Under the pieces are notes generated by a model. It worked only from the letters and a program-made list of their open reading frames with translations, made no database searches and was not told where the DNA came from. Shown here piece after piece: positions 1-8,060 of a DNA stretch of 64,000 nucleotides; positions within the stretch are counted from its first letter, which is position 1; each line of letters starts with the position of its first letter. Made by a program: the position numbers and the translations under genes. Source of the DNA: Streptomyces lacrimifluminis (GTDB lineage Bacteria > Actinomycetota > Actinomycetes > Streptomycetales > Streptomycetaceae); assembly GCF_014646095.1 (NCBI RefSeq), contig NZ_BMMU01000002.1, positions 310,001 through 374,000 on the forward strand. Reading direction: 5' to 3'.

Positions 1-3000
1 CGATGTCGAGGCTGCCGTCGTCGGCGGTGCCGTTCCAGGTGACGGCGGCCCGGTGGCCGTACCGGGCACCGAGCGTGTGGAAGACCTCGGGGTCCGGGGC
101 GTCCGCCGTACGGCTGCTGTCGTCCAGGGCGGACAGCGCGGCCAGGTCCTCTGCGAGGCGGGCGTTGGGCACGCCGGTGACCCGGAGCAGCGAGGGTCCT
201 TCGGCCAGGCGGGCTTCGAGTGCCTCCGGCCCGCTCCAGACGATCTCTTCACCACCGACAGGCTCCCGCGCCGGGGCGCTCTTGCTGAGCACCACGTCGT
301 ACCGGTACCGGGTGAGTTCGTTGTGGTGGGCGCCGCGCTTGACGTGGATCTCGGCGTCGAAGCCGTCGAGGGCCGCGAAGTAGTCGGGGTCCAGGAGGAG
401 TTCGCCCTCCCAGGCGACGGACCGCTCGACGGCGGCCCGCAGGGCCTGCTTGTCCTCGGCGTCGTCGGTGCGGCGGCTCTCGACGGCCGCTCTCAGACAG
501 CGCAGCAGCCGGGCGTTGCGCACATCGCCGATGAACAGCCGCCCGCCGGGGGCGAGGAGCGTACCGACCGCCCGGACGACGTCGGTCAGATAGTCGGCGC
601 TCGGGAAGTACTGGGCGACGGAGTTGATGACGACGGTGTCGAAGTGGCCCTGCGGCAACCCCGTGGTGTCGTGGGCGGGTTGGGCGGACAGCCGGACCCG
701 GTCGGCGAGTTCGGGTATCGCGTCCACCTGGGTGCGCAGGGCGCGTACCGCTTCCTCGGAGAGGTCGGTGCCCCAGTACTCCGCGCGGTCGGGCGCGATG
801 CGGGAGAGGATCAGGCCACTGCCGACGCCGATCTCCAGCACGCGACGGGGGGCGAGTTCCTCGATGCGGGCGACGGTCGCCGCGCGCCACTCGCGCATCT
901 CCTCGACGGGGATGGGCAGCCCGTCGTACATGCTGTTCCAGCCGGCGAAGTTCTCGCGAAGGCCCGCGCCACCGTCGGTTCCGCCTTCCGATCCGGCGGC
1001 GGAGTAGAGCAGTTCGTGCAGGTCCTTCCACTCCCGCACCTGGTCGGTGGTGTCGTGGCCGGCGGCCCCGCCGTCCAGCGCGGGCACGACGTACGCGGCG
1101 AGCCGCCGGTCCCCGGGCCGGTCCTCGCGTACGACGACCGCGGCCTGGTCCACGGCCGGGTGGCCGCGCAGTACGGACTCGATCTCGCCCGGCTCGATAC
1201 GGAAGCCGCGGATCTTCACCTGGGAGTCGGCTCGGCCCAGGAACACCAGCCGGCCGTCGGCCTGCCAACGCACCAGGTCGCCGGTGCGGTAGAGGCGTTC
1301 GCCGGGGGCGCCGAACGGGTCGGCGCCGAACGGGTCGGCGACGAACCGCTCGGCGGTCAGGTCGGGACGCCCGAGGTAGCCGCGGGCGAGCCCTGCGCCG
1401 CCGAGGTACAGCTCGCCCGGAACACCGGCCGGGACGGGCTTCAGCCGGGCGTCGAGGACGTAGGCGCGCGTGCCCGGGTCCGGGAGGCCGATCGGGACGA
1501 CGGAGCCGGACGGGATGTCGGGGTCGCACAGGCCGAGGGTGGAGTTGGTGGTCGCCTCGGTCGGGCCGTACGCGTTGAACATCGTCCTGTCGCGCGCGTA
1601 CCGGCCGACCAGCTCGGGCGAGACGCGTTCGGTGCCCGCGAGCAGGGTGGCGGGCGGGAGTTCGACGTCCTCGGGCATGGCCGCGAGCAGCGCGGGCGGC
1701 AGGATCATGAACGTGATGCCGTGCGCGTGGGCGTAGTCGGCGAGCGCCGGACCGGGCACCCGGCGTTCGGACGGTACGACGACGAGCCGGCCGCCGGACA
1801 GCAGGCCGAGGCACAGGTCCCAGAACGCCACGTCGAAGCTGGGCGAGGCGAACTGGAGCACCCGGCTGTGCGGGCCGATCCCGAACCGCTCGGTCTGGGT
1901 GGCCACCAGTTTGGCGACACCCGCGTGGGTGAGGACGACGCCCTTGGGGCGTCCGGTGGAGCCGGAGGTGTAGATGACGTAGGCGGCGTTGGCGACGGTC
2001 AGCGTGCCCGGATCGGCGCCTGCGGGCTGACGCTCCGTCAATTCACGCACCATGCCGGGTGAGTCGAGGACGACGACGGCCGTGCCGTCGTTCGCCGGGA
2101 GGTCCGTGGCCACCTCGGCGGTGGTGACCAGGCAGACGGGGCCGGCGTCGGCGAGCATGTAGGAGATGCGGTCGGCCGGGTAGTCGGTGTCGACCGGCAG
2201 ATAGGCGGCACCGGACTTCAGTACAGCGACCTCGGCGACGATGAGTTCCGCCGAGCGGGGCACCGCGAGGGCGACCACGCTCTCGGGTCCGGCACCCCGG
2301 GCGATCAGGGCGGACGCCAACCGGCCGGCACGGTCGTCCAGTTCGGCGTAGGTGAGCGAGGTGTCCTCGAAGACCAGCGCGACGTCGTCCGGGCGCCGCC
2401 GCACCTGGTCGGCGAACATCTCCGGCCAGGTGCGCAACGGGATGTCGTGGTCGGTGTCGTTCCACTCGCGCAGGACACGGTGGCGCTCCTCGGTGTCCAG
2501 CAGCTTCAACTCGCCCACGAGGGTGTGCGGGTGGGCGAGGGCGTCGGCGAGCAGAGTCGTGTAGTGGTCGGCGATGCGCTCGGCGGTCGCGGCCTCGAAG
2601 AGGTCCTGGCGGTAGGTCACGCACAGGTCGTCGGCGCGGACTTCGAGGGCGAGGTCGAGCCGGTCCGCGCCACCGGGCACGTCACCGAACGCGGTGTTGA
2701 ACAGCAGTCCGCCGCCCCGGGTGGGTTCCGGGCTCAACCAGCCGACCAGTGTGGCGTGTTCGACCCGGTGGGTGCGCACGTCCTCGCGCGCCCGGGTCAC
2801 CTTCCGTACGAGGCCCGCGAAGGAGGCGCCGCCGTCCACGGTGATCCGGAGCGGCAAACCGCCGTACCCGAAGGTGATGTCATGAGCGCCGCTGTAGCGG
2901 TGCAACAGTGCGGCGTACGCGGCCAGGAGGGTCGGCTCGTCGGCCGTCGGGGCCAGCGGGCGGCGAAGGGTGTGCCGTTCGGCGGCGGGGCGCAGTGGGT

Positions 3001-3124
3001 ACGGAGAATCGACCGGGAGAGCGGTCTCCTGCGGGAGCGGTTCGAGACGCCGCCGCCAGAAGGCCGAGAGCGCGCCTTCCGCGTCGTCGTCGACACCAGG
3101 CACACGTACTTCGAAACCGGACAC
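1..3124 (-). CDS. Siderophore nonribosomal peptide synthetase, N-terminal part (C remnant, A, N-methyltransferase), runs off the left edge
   Basis: Assembles a peptide siderophore; activates and N-methylates the first amino acid. The frame stays open from a GTG at 3124 (GGAGG 11 nt upstream; no earlier ATG, GTG or TTG after the in-frame TAG near 3170) to the window edge, about 1041 residues. Residues 1-205 match only the C-terminal part of a condensation domain and lack HHxxxDG. Residues about 220-700 are an adenylation domain with core motifs YTSGSTGRPKG, FDVAFWD, NAYGPTE and YRTGDL. From about 715 a SAM methyltransferase is inserted between A8 and A9, with motif I LEIGVGSGLIL near residue 760. 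The next domains lie outside the window. The gene diverges from the uptake operon across an iron box. CchH-type coelichelin synthetases lack this methyltransferase as far as I know; N-methylated hydroxyornithine peptides of the scabichelin/turgichelin type are the nearest known class. The product itself is inferred. Confidence 0.9.
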   Translation of the reverse strand, partial: MSGFEVRVPGVDDDAEGALSAFWRRRLEPLPQETALPVDSPYPLRPAAERHTLRRPLAPTADEPTLLAAYAALLHRYSGAHDITFGYGGLPLRITVDGGASFAGLVRKVTRAREDVRTHRVEHATLVGWLSPEPTRGGGLLFNTAFGDVPGGADRLDLALEVRADDLCVTYRQDLFEAATAERIADHYTTLLADALAHPHTLVGELKLLDTEERHRVLREWNDTDHDIPLRTWPEMFADQVRRRPDDVALVFEDTSLTYAELDDRAGRLASALIARGAGPESVVALAVPRSAELIVAEVAVLKSGAAYLPVDTDYPADRISYMLADAGPVCLVTTAEVATDLPANDGTAVVVLDSPGMVRELTERQPAGADPGTLTVANAAYVIYTSGSTGRPKGVVLTHAGVAKLVATQTERFGIGPHSRVLQFASPSFDVAFWDLCLGLLSGGRLVVVPSERRVPGPALADYAHAHGITFMILPPALLAAMPEDVELPPATLLAGTERVSPELVGRYARDRTMFNAYGPTEATTNSTLGLCDPDIPSGSVVPIGLPDPGTRAYVLDARLKPVPAGVPGELYLGGAGLARGYLGRPDLTAERFVADPFGADPFGAPGERLYRTGDLVRWQADGRLVFLGRADSQVKIRGFRIEPGEIESVLRGHPAVDQAAVVVREDRPGDRRLAAYVVPALDGGAAGHDTTDQVREWKDLHELLYSAAGSEGGTDGGAGLRENFAGWNSMYDGLPIPVEEMREWRAATVARIEELAPRRVLEIGVGSGLILSRIAPDRAEYWGTDLSEEAVRALRTQVDAIPELADRVRLSAQPAHDTTGLPQGHFDTVVINSVAQYFPSADYLTDVVRAVGTLLAPGGRLFIGDVRNARLLRCLRAAVESRRTDDAEDKQALRAAVERSVAWEGELLLDPDYFAALDGFDAEIHVKRGAHHNELTRYRYDVVLSKSAPAREPVGGEEIVWSGPEALEARLAEGPSLLRVTGVPNARLAEDLAALSALDDSSRTADAPDPEVFHTLGARYGHRAAVTWNGTADDGSLDI

Positions 3125-3182
3125 AGGCGACCGTGCCTCCAGGGTGTACGGACCGGCTGAGCCGGAGGACCGCAGGCAATAC

Positions 3183-3201
3183 TAAGGTAAGCATTACCTA
3201 A
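3183..3201. promoter_or_regulatory. Iron box (DmdR/IdeR operator) for the NRPS promoter
   Basis: The 19-mer TAAGGTAAGCATTACCTAA is close to the DtxR-family consensus TTAGGTTAGGCTAACCTAA, is nearly palindromic, and lies 58 bp upstream of the NRPS GTG. Iron-loaded DmdR/IdeR would repress here. Confidence 0.85.
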
Positions 3202-3246
3202 CCAAAAGCCCCCACTTTCGGCGGACCCCCTTCTCACCACTACTAT

Positions 3247-3265
3247 TAAGGCCTGCCTAACCTAA
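3247..3265. promoter_or_regulatory. Iron box for the FecCD permease operon
   Basis: TAAGGCCTGCCTAACCTAA has a perfect right half-site (CTAACCTAA) and a weaker left half, 14 of 19 positions matching the iron-box consensus. It ends 26 bp before the permease ATG at 3292. With the box at 3183 it makes a divergent, doubly controlled promoter region. Confidence 0.8.
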
Positions 3266-3291
3266 GGAAGTTATCCGTTGGAGACCGCACG

Positions 3292-4317
3292 ATGACGCCG
3301 GGGAAAAGGGTTCGCCCCCTTCTTCTCGTGGCGGTTCTCGGCGCTGTCCTGCTCGGACTGTGTCTTCTGTCACTCGCCCTCGGCGCGGCCAGCATTCCGC
3401 CCGATCAGGTGGTGCGGGCGCTGTTCGGTGACGCGCCCAGCCGGTTCGTGGACAACGTCATCTGGTCGGCGCGGGTACCCCGCACGGCGCTCGGTCTGTC
3501 CGCCGGGGCGGCGCTCGGACTGTCGGGCGCGCTCATGCAGGCACTGACACGCAATCCGCTGGCGGACCCCGGAATTCTCGGAGTCAGTGCCGGTGCCGCG
3601 TTCGCGATCGTGCTGGCGGTCGGAGTGTTCGGAATCGGGTCGTTCTACGGGTACGTGTGGTTCGCCTTCGCGGGTGCGATGGCGGCCAGCGTCCTCGTGT
3701 ATCTGCTGGGCGGGCTCGGGCGCTCCGGGCTCACACCGGTCAAACTGGCGCTCGCGGGCATCGCCGTGACCTCGCTGCTGTCGTCCTTCACCAGCGCGAT
3801 CGTGCTGACCGACCCCGATGCGCTCAACCGCTTCCGCTTCTGGTCGGCCGGTTCGATGGCCGACCAGGACGGCGAGACCGTCCTGCGGATCCTGCCCTTC
3901 CTCGCCGTGGGCGCGCTGCTGGCCCTCGCCTCCGCGCCCGCCCTCAACAGCATGGCCCTGGGCGACGACGTGGCGGCGTCCCTCGGCCGGCGGCTGGGTC
4001 TGGTGCGGCTCCAGGGCGTGATGGCGGTCACCCTGCTGACCGGGGCCGCCGTCGCGGTCATCGGCCCGGTCGTCTTCATCGGGCTCGTCGTACCCCATGT
4101 CGCCCGCGTACTGGCCCAGATGGCGGGGATCGGCCCCGACCAGCGCTGGCTGCTGCCGCTGTCCGCCGTGCTCGCGCCGATTCTGCTGCTCGCCGCGGAC
4201 ATCGTCGGGCGTCTGGTGGCCAGGCCCATCGAGGTCCAGGCCGGGGTGATCGTCGCCTTCATCGGCGGGCCGTTCTTCATCGCCCTGGTGCGGCGCCGGA
4301 AACTGGCGGAGGTGTGA
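3292..4317 (+). CDS. Iron-siderophore ABC permease, FecCD family (cchC-like)
   Basis: A 341-residue inner-membrane subunit that imports ferric siderophore with the adjacent permease, ATPase and the lipoprotein at 13033. Many hydrophobic segments span the length. The family signature around residues 65-105 includes LSGALMQALTRNPLADPG and the C-terminal half has GPVVFIGLVVPHVAR, the region that contacts the ATPase. Length is normal for FecCD. The start is ATG 3292, 26 bp after an iron box. It is followed by the second permease with a 1-nt gap, so the two are translationally coupled. Equivalent to CchC of coelichelin clusters by family and position; orthology is inferred. Confidence 0.93.
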   Translation: MTPGKRVRPLLLVAVLGAVLLGLCLLSLALGAASIPPDQVVRALFGDAPSRFVDNVIWSARVPRTALGLSAGAALGLSGALMQALTRNPLADPGILGVSAGAAFAIVLAVGVFGIGSFYGYVWFAFAGAMAASVLVYLLGGLGRSGLTPVKLALAGIAVTSLLSSFTSAIVLTDPDALNRFRFWSAGSMADQDGETVLRILPFLAVGALLALASAPALNSMALGDDVAASLGRRLGLVRLQGVMAVTLLTGAAVAVIGPVVFIGLVVPHVARVLAQMAGIGPDQRWLLPLSAVLAPILLLAADIVGRLVARPIEVQAGVIVAFIGGPFFIALVRRRKLAEV

Positions 4318-4318
4318 C

Positions 4319-5419
4319 ATGACGAACGCCAAGTCCACCGGTGACGCCACCGCGTCGGCACCCGCGCGCCCCTCCCTCCGCGTCCAGCGCACCTACCGCC
4401 TGGCATTCCCGCCGGTCTCCGGGATCCTCCGCCCCCGCCTGGTCACGGTCACCACGCTGCTCGCCGTGGGCACGTTCCTCGTCTTCTGCTGGAGCCTGAC
4501 GATCGGCGACTACCCGATCCCCTTCACCGACGTCGTCCGCGCCCTGACCGGCTCCGGCGACCCCGGCACCGTGCTCGTCGTCCAGGAACTGCGGCTGCCG
4601 CGCTCCCTGGTGGGGCTGCTGGCCGGAATCGCGTTCGGGGTGTCCGGCGGGCTGTTCCAGACCATGACCCGCAATCCGCTGGCCAGCCCCGACATGATCG
4701 GCCTCACCCAGGGCGCGGGCACCTTCGTGGTCGTGGGCATCGTCCTGGGCTGGGACGGCGGCCTCGGCACCCAGACGCTCGGTCTGCTCGGCGCGCTGAC
4801 CACGGCCCTCGTCGTGTACGCGCTGGCCTGGCGGCGCGGCACCACGGGCTACCGGATCATCCTGGTCGGCATCGGCGTCGCCTGGATCTGCACGAGCGCC
4901 ACCGACTACCTGGTCGCCAGGGGCGGCCGGTTCCAGGCACAGGCCGCGCTGGGCTGGCTGGTCGGCAACCTCAACGGCCGTACGTGGTCGGATGTCGGGC
5001 CGCTCGCGATCGCCCTGGCCGTCCTGCTGCCGACGACACTGCTGCTCGGCCGGCTGCTGCGCACGCTCCAGCTGGGCGACGACGTGGCGACCGGCCTGGG
5101 CACCCGTGTACAGCCCGTACGCCTCGCCGTCCTGCTCGCCGGCGTCGGGCTGATCGCCTTCGCGACCGCGGCCGCCGGGCCGGTCGCCTTCGTGGCGCTG
5201 GCCGCCCCGCAGATCGCCCTGCGCCTCGCGCGCACCGCCTGGCCGCCCACGCTCGCCTCGGGACTGACCGGGGCGCTGATGGTCCTGGGCAGCGACCTGA
5301 TCGCCCGTACGCTGATCTCCGGCACGGAACTGCCGGTCGGAATCGTCACCGGCGTGCTCGGCGCGCCGATCCTGCTCTGGCTGCTCGTCCGCGCCAACCG
5401 CGCGGGTTCAGGAGGCTGA
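4319..5419 (+). CDS. Iron-siderophore ABC permease, FecCD family (cchD-like)
   Basis: Second membrane subunit (366 residues) of the heterodimeric ferric-siderophore importer. After a cytoplasmic N-terminus of about 40 residues come repeated transmembrane segments, the motif FGVSGGLFQTMTRNPLASPD that parallels the first permease, and AAAGPVAFVALAAPQIALRL near the C-terminus. The ATG at 4319 sits one base after the TGA of the upstream gene. The downstream ATPase begins 4 nt after its stop, so the three form one iron-regulated operon. Confidence 0.93.
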   Translation: MTNAKSTGDATASAPARPSLRVQRTYRLAFPPVSGILRPRLVTVTTLLAVGTFLVFCWSLTIGDYPIPFTDVVRALTGSGDPGTVLVVQELRLPRSLVGLLAGIAFGVSGGLFQTMTRNPLASPDMIGLTQGAGTFVVVGIVLGWDGGLGTQTLGLLGALTTALVVYALAWRRGTTGYRIILVGIGVAWICTSATDYLVARGGRFQAQAALGWLVGNLNGRTWSDVGPLAIALAVLLPTTLLLGRLLRTLQLGDDVATGLGTRVQPVRLAVLLAGVGLIAFATAAAGPVAFVALAAPQIALRLARTAWPPTLASGLTGALMVLGSDLIARTLISGTELPVGIVTGVLGAPILLWLLVRANRAGSGG

Positions 5420-5423
5420 TCCC

Positions 5424-6350
5424 ATGTCGACGGACCCCACGATGCCGGCTGACGCCCTGTCGACGGCCAAGGCCACCACGACCTCCGAGGACGCCATGCC
5501 GGCCGATCCCCTGCCCACCACCGCGGAGCCGGCCGCCGACCCGGACCTGAGGGCGACGGGACTGCGACTGTCGTACGACAACCGGGTGGTCGTGGACGGC
5601 CTCGACCTGGTGGTACCACCCGGCCGGATCACGGCCATCGTCGGCGCCAACGCCTGTGGAAAGTCGACGCTGTTGCGTGCCCTGGCCCGGCTGCTCGCAC
5701 CCCGCGAGGGTGCCGTCCACCTGGACGGCCGGGCCCTCCAGTCCATCCCCACGAGGGAGTTGGCGCAGCGCCTGGGCATCCTGCCCCAAAGCCCGGTCGC
5801 GCCGGAGGGGTTGACGGTCATCGACCTTGTCAACCGGGGCCGGTCGCCGCACCAGACGTGGTGGCGGCAGTGGTCGAAGGCGGACGAGCAGGCCGTGCAC
5901 GAGGCGCTCGCCGCCACCGACATGACCGACCTCGCCGACCGCCCGGTGGACGAGTTGTCCGGTGGCCAGCGGCAGCGGGCATGGATCGCGATGGCGGTCG
6001 CCCAGGGCACCCCGGTACTCCTCCTGGACGAGCCGACGACGTATCTCGACCTGGCCCACCAGATCGACGTACTGGACCTGATCACGGACCTCAACCGCCG
6101 CGAGAACCGCACCGTCGTGATGGTCCTGCACGACCTCAACCAGGCCTGCCGGTACGCCGATCACGTCGTCGCCATGAAGTCCGGCCGGATCGTGGCGGAG
6201 GGGCCGCCGGCGGAGGTCATCACGGCGGAGACCGTGGAGGACGTCTTCGACCTGACGTGCCGCATCACCCTCGACCCGGTCAGTGACACCCCCATGGTGA
6301 TCCCGATGGGCCGCCACCACCAGGACGCGCGCGCCAGGACGTCCTCGTGA
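5424..6350 (+). CDS. Iron-siderophore ABC transporter ATP-binding protein (cchE-like)
   Basis: Energises the FecCD pair. The 308-residue protein has a Pro/Ala-rich N-terminal extension of about 40 residues, then an intact nucleotide-binding domain: Walker A GANACGKST, Q-loop LPQSPVAP, signature ELSGGQRQR, Walker B LLLDEPTTYLD and the H-loop His in VLHDLNQ. The FepC/FecE-like sequence agrees with siderophore import. AGGAGG lies 8 nt before the ATG. It converges with the GNAT gene on the other strand with no clear terminator; a dispersed repeat occupies the junction. Confidence 0.93.
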   Translation: MSTDPTMPADALSTAKATTTSEDAMPADPLPTTAEPAADPDLRATGLRLSYDNRVVVDGLDLVVPPGRITAIVGANACGKSTLLRALARLLAPREGAVHLDGRALQSIPTRELAQRLGILPQSPVAPEGLTVIDLVNRGRSPHQTWWRQWSKADEQAVHEALAATDMTDLADRPVDELSGGQRQRAWIAMAVAQGTPVLLLDEPTTYLDLAHQIDVLDLITDLNRRENRTVVMVLHDLNQACRYADHVVAMKSGRIVAEGPPAEVITAETVEDVFDLTCRITLDPVSDTPMVIPMGRHHQDARARTSS

Positions 6351-6371
6351 CGTGCCCGGCGCCGGCCCGCG

Positions 6372-6440
6372 TTTCCAGCCCGTCCGGCGTTCGAGAACAG
6401 GCCCGTTAAGGGCCGTAGGGGGTTTGGGGGCGCAGTCCCC
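6372..6440 (-). repeat. Dispersed intergenic repeat, copy 1
   Basis: The complement of this 69-bp stretch aligns over its full length with 58970-59038. The two share the block CGCCGGACGGRCTGGAAA, a GCCCCCA-ACCCC block and a CGGCC/GGCCT-rich middle. The repeat overlaps the 3' end of the acetyltransferase gene and supplies its last codons and stop. Confidence 0.7.
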
Positions 6441-6957
6441 ACACCACGTTCCGCCGCAGTGGGCCCTCCGGGACGGTCAGGTCGTCGAAGTCCCTGTCCG
6501 GGTCGTGGGTCATGCCGAGGCGGCGCATCACCGCCTGCGAACGGAGGTTGGTGGCCGTCGTGATCGCCAGGACCTCTTCGAGGCCGAGGCCCTTCTCGTC
6601 GAAGGCGTGGGCGACCACCGCACGGGCAGCCTCCGTCGCATAACCGTGACCCCACGCGGAGCGGGCCAGCCGCCACCCCGCCTCGACGCCCTCGAACGCC
6701 ATGTCGTCCTCCACGGGGTCCAGCCCCGCGAACCCGATGAACTCACCGGTCCCCGTGACCTCCACCGCCCACCAGCCCCAGCCCCGTTCGTCGAGACCGG
6801 TCTGGAATCGGGCGGCGGAGGCTTCGCTCTGTTCACGGGTGAGGATGGCCCCGAGGTGCTCGCGGACCTCCGGGTCGGCGTTCATGGCCGCCCAGGGGGC
6901 GAGGTCGGAGGGGCGCCAGGAGCGCAGGACGAGGCGTTCGGTTCGCAGGTCGGGCAT
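6406..6957 (-). CDS. GNAT-family N-acetyltransferase (RimJ/RimL type)
   Basis: A 183-residue cytoplasmic acetyl-CoA-dependent acyltransferase. It opens with the RimJ/L-like LRTERLVLRSWRPSDL; the acetyl-CoA loop is seen in RSAWGHGYATEAARA and the C-terminal ATNLRSQAVMRRLGM is typical. It lies inside the siderophore locus, between the uptake ATPase and the formyltransferase, on the opposite strand to the former. No iron box precedes it, and I know of no counterpart in the coelichelin cluster. It could acylate a protein or small amine unrelated to the siderophore, or tailor it. The last codons come from a dispersed intergenic repeat, so its C-terminus may vary among relatives. Confidence 0.85.
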   Translation of the reverse strand: MPDLRTERLVLRSWRPSDLAPWAAMNADPEVREHLGAILTREQSEASAARFQTGLDERGWGWWAVEVTGTGEFIGFAGLDPVEDDMAFEGVEAGWRLARSAWGHGYATEAARAVVAHAFDEKGLGLEEVLAITTATNLRSQAVMRRLGMTHDPDRDFDDLTVPEGPLRRNVVWGLRPQTPYGP

Positions 6958-7027
6958 GGCGCCATCCTGGCGTGATCACGCGTCCACGTCGACCGGGATT
7001 CGGCCCGCCCGCGAACCGCCCCCTCCG

Positions 7028-7975
7028 TCAGGGCCGGGCCGTCAGATACCCGCCCATCGTGCGGAAGTACTCCGTCGCCGCGATCTCCGACCCGTCCTCC
7101 GTCCGCACCCGTTTCACCAGCAGCCCCCGCAGGCGCCCGTTCCGGGCCTCCGTGCCCGCGACCACGACGATCCCGTCGCCCTCGCGGATGAAGATCCGGC
7201 CGGGGGTGCCGCCGTAGCAGCCCTCGGAGACCGCGGCCTCGACGATGCGTATGCGCTGCCCCTTGTGATGGGTGAAGGCGTTGGGGTACGGGTCCGACTG
7301 GGCGCGGACCAGGCGTTCGAGATCCTCGGCCGGCCAGGTCCAGTCGATGCGGCTGTCCTCCAGGGAACGCTTGTGGAAGAAGCTCGCCCGGCTGCGGTCC
7401 TGCGGAATCCACTCCGCACGGCCGGAGGCGATGAGCCCGAGGGACTCGTGGACGACCGGTGTGATCAAGTCCACAGTGCGGTGGAAGAGGTCGGTCACCG
7501 TGTCGCGCGCGCCCACCGGGACCGCCCGCTGCAACAGAACGTCACCGGCGTCGAGCTCTGCGTTCATGCGGTGGGCGGTGACACCGACCTCCCGTTCGCC
7601 GTTGATGAGCGCCCAGATCAGCGGGGAGAAGCCCGCGTACGCGGGGAGGAGCGAGTCATGGATGTTGAGCGTGCCGTGCGCGGGAAGGTCGAAGATCTCG
7701 GGGGGCAGGACCGTGCGCCAGTTGTTGGCGACAATCAGATCTGGCGCCAACTCCCGTAGTTTGCCGAGGAGTTCGGGGTCATCGGGGCGATTGCGCAGCA
7801 GGACCGGGATGCCGTGCTTCTCGGCGAGGTCGGCGACGGAGTCGTCCCAGATCTTCTCGTACACGTGGTCGCTCTTGGGGTGGGTGACCGCCAGGACCAC
7901 CTCGTGATCGGAGTCCAGCAGGGCCTGGAGCGTGCGGTGCCCCCAGGCCTGATAGCCGAACATGACGACCCGCAT
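7028..7975 (-). CDS. Methionyl-tRNA formyltransferase-like N-formyltransferase (cchA-like)
   Basis: Predicted to formylate N5-hydroxyornithine with 10-formyltetrahydrofolate to build the hydroxamate ligand. The 315-residue protein has an N-terminal formyl_transf_N fold, with the catalytic-type Asn in IVANNWR and the family motif HDSLLPAYAGFSP (HxSLLP), followed by a C-terminal domain from about residue 205. ATG 7975 (GGAAGGA 7 nt upstream) is preferred over an in-frame ATG at 8002, which would put the start codon at the edge of the iron box. It diverges from the ornithine monooxygenase, its metabolic partner. Confidence 0.9.
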   Translation of the reverse strand: MRVVMFGYQAWGHRTLQALLDSDHEVVLAVTHPKSDHVYEKIWDDSVADLAEKHGIPVLLRNRPDDPELLGKLRELAPDLIVANNWRTVLPPEIFDLPAHGTLNIHDSLLPAYAGFSPLIWALINGEREVGVTAHRMNAELDAGDVLLQRAVPVGARDTVTDLFHRTVDLITPVVHESLGLIASGRAEWIPQDRSRASFFHKRSLEDSRIDWTWPAEDLERLVRAQSDPYPNAFTHHKGQRIRIVEAAVSEGCYGGTPGRIFIREGDGIVVVAGTEARNGRLRGLLVKRVRTEDGSEIAATEYFRTMGGYLTARP

Positions 7976-8004
7976 ATTCGATCCTTCCGTAGGACACACC
8001 ATTG

Positions 8005-8023
8005 CAAGGTAAGGCTAACCTTA
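8005..8023. promoter_or_regulatory. Iron box between formyltransferase and ornithine monooxygenase
   Basis: CAAGGTAAGGCTAACCTTA matches the DmdR/IdeR consensus at 15 of 19 positions, with the central GGCTAACC intact. It is placed to control both divergent tailoring genes. Confidence 0.87.
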
Positions 8024-8060
8024 TTTAATATCAGTGGCGCCTAGGGGAAGGGAAGTTGCG

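Noticed and set aside
53..2062. A 669-codon open frame on the plus strand opposite the NRPS
   Set aside because: The minus frame encodes unmistakable A and methyltransferase domains; the plus frame is low-complexity and has no family sense, an artefact of high GC3.
7976..8002. Longer start (ATG 8002) for the formyltransferase
   Set aside because: It would place the start at the edge of the iron box with no ribosome-binding site; GGAAGGA precedes ATG 7975.
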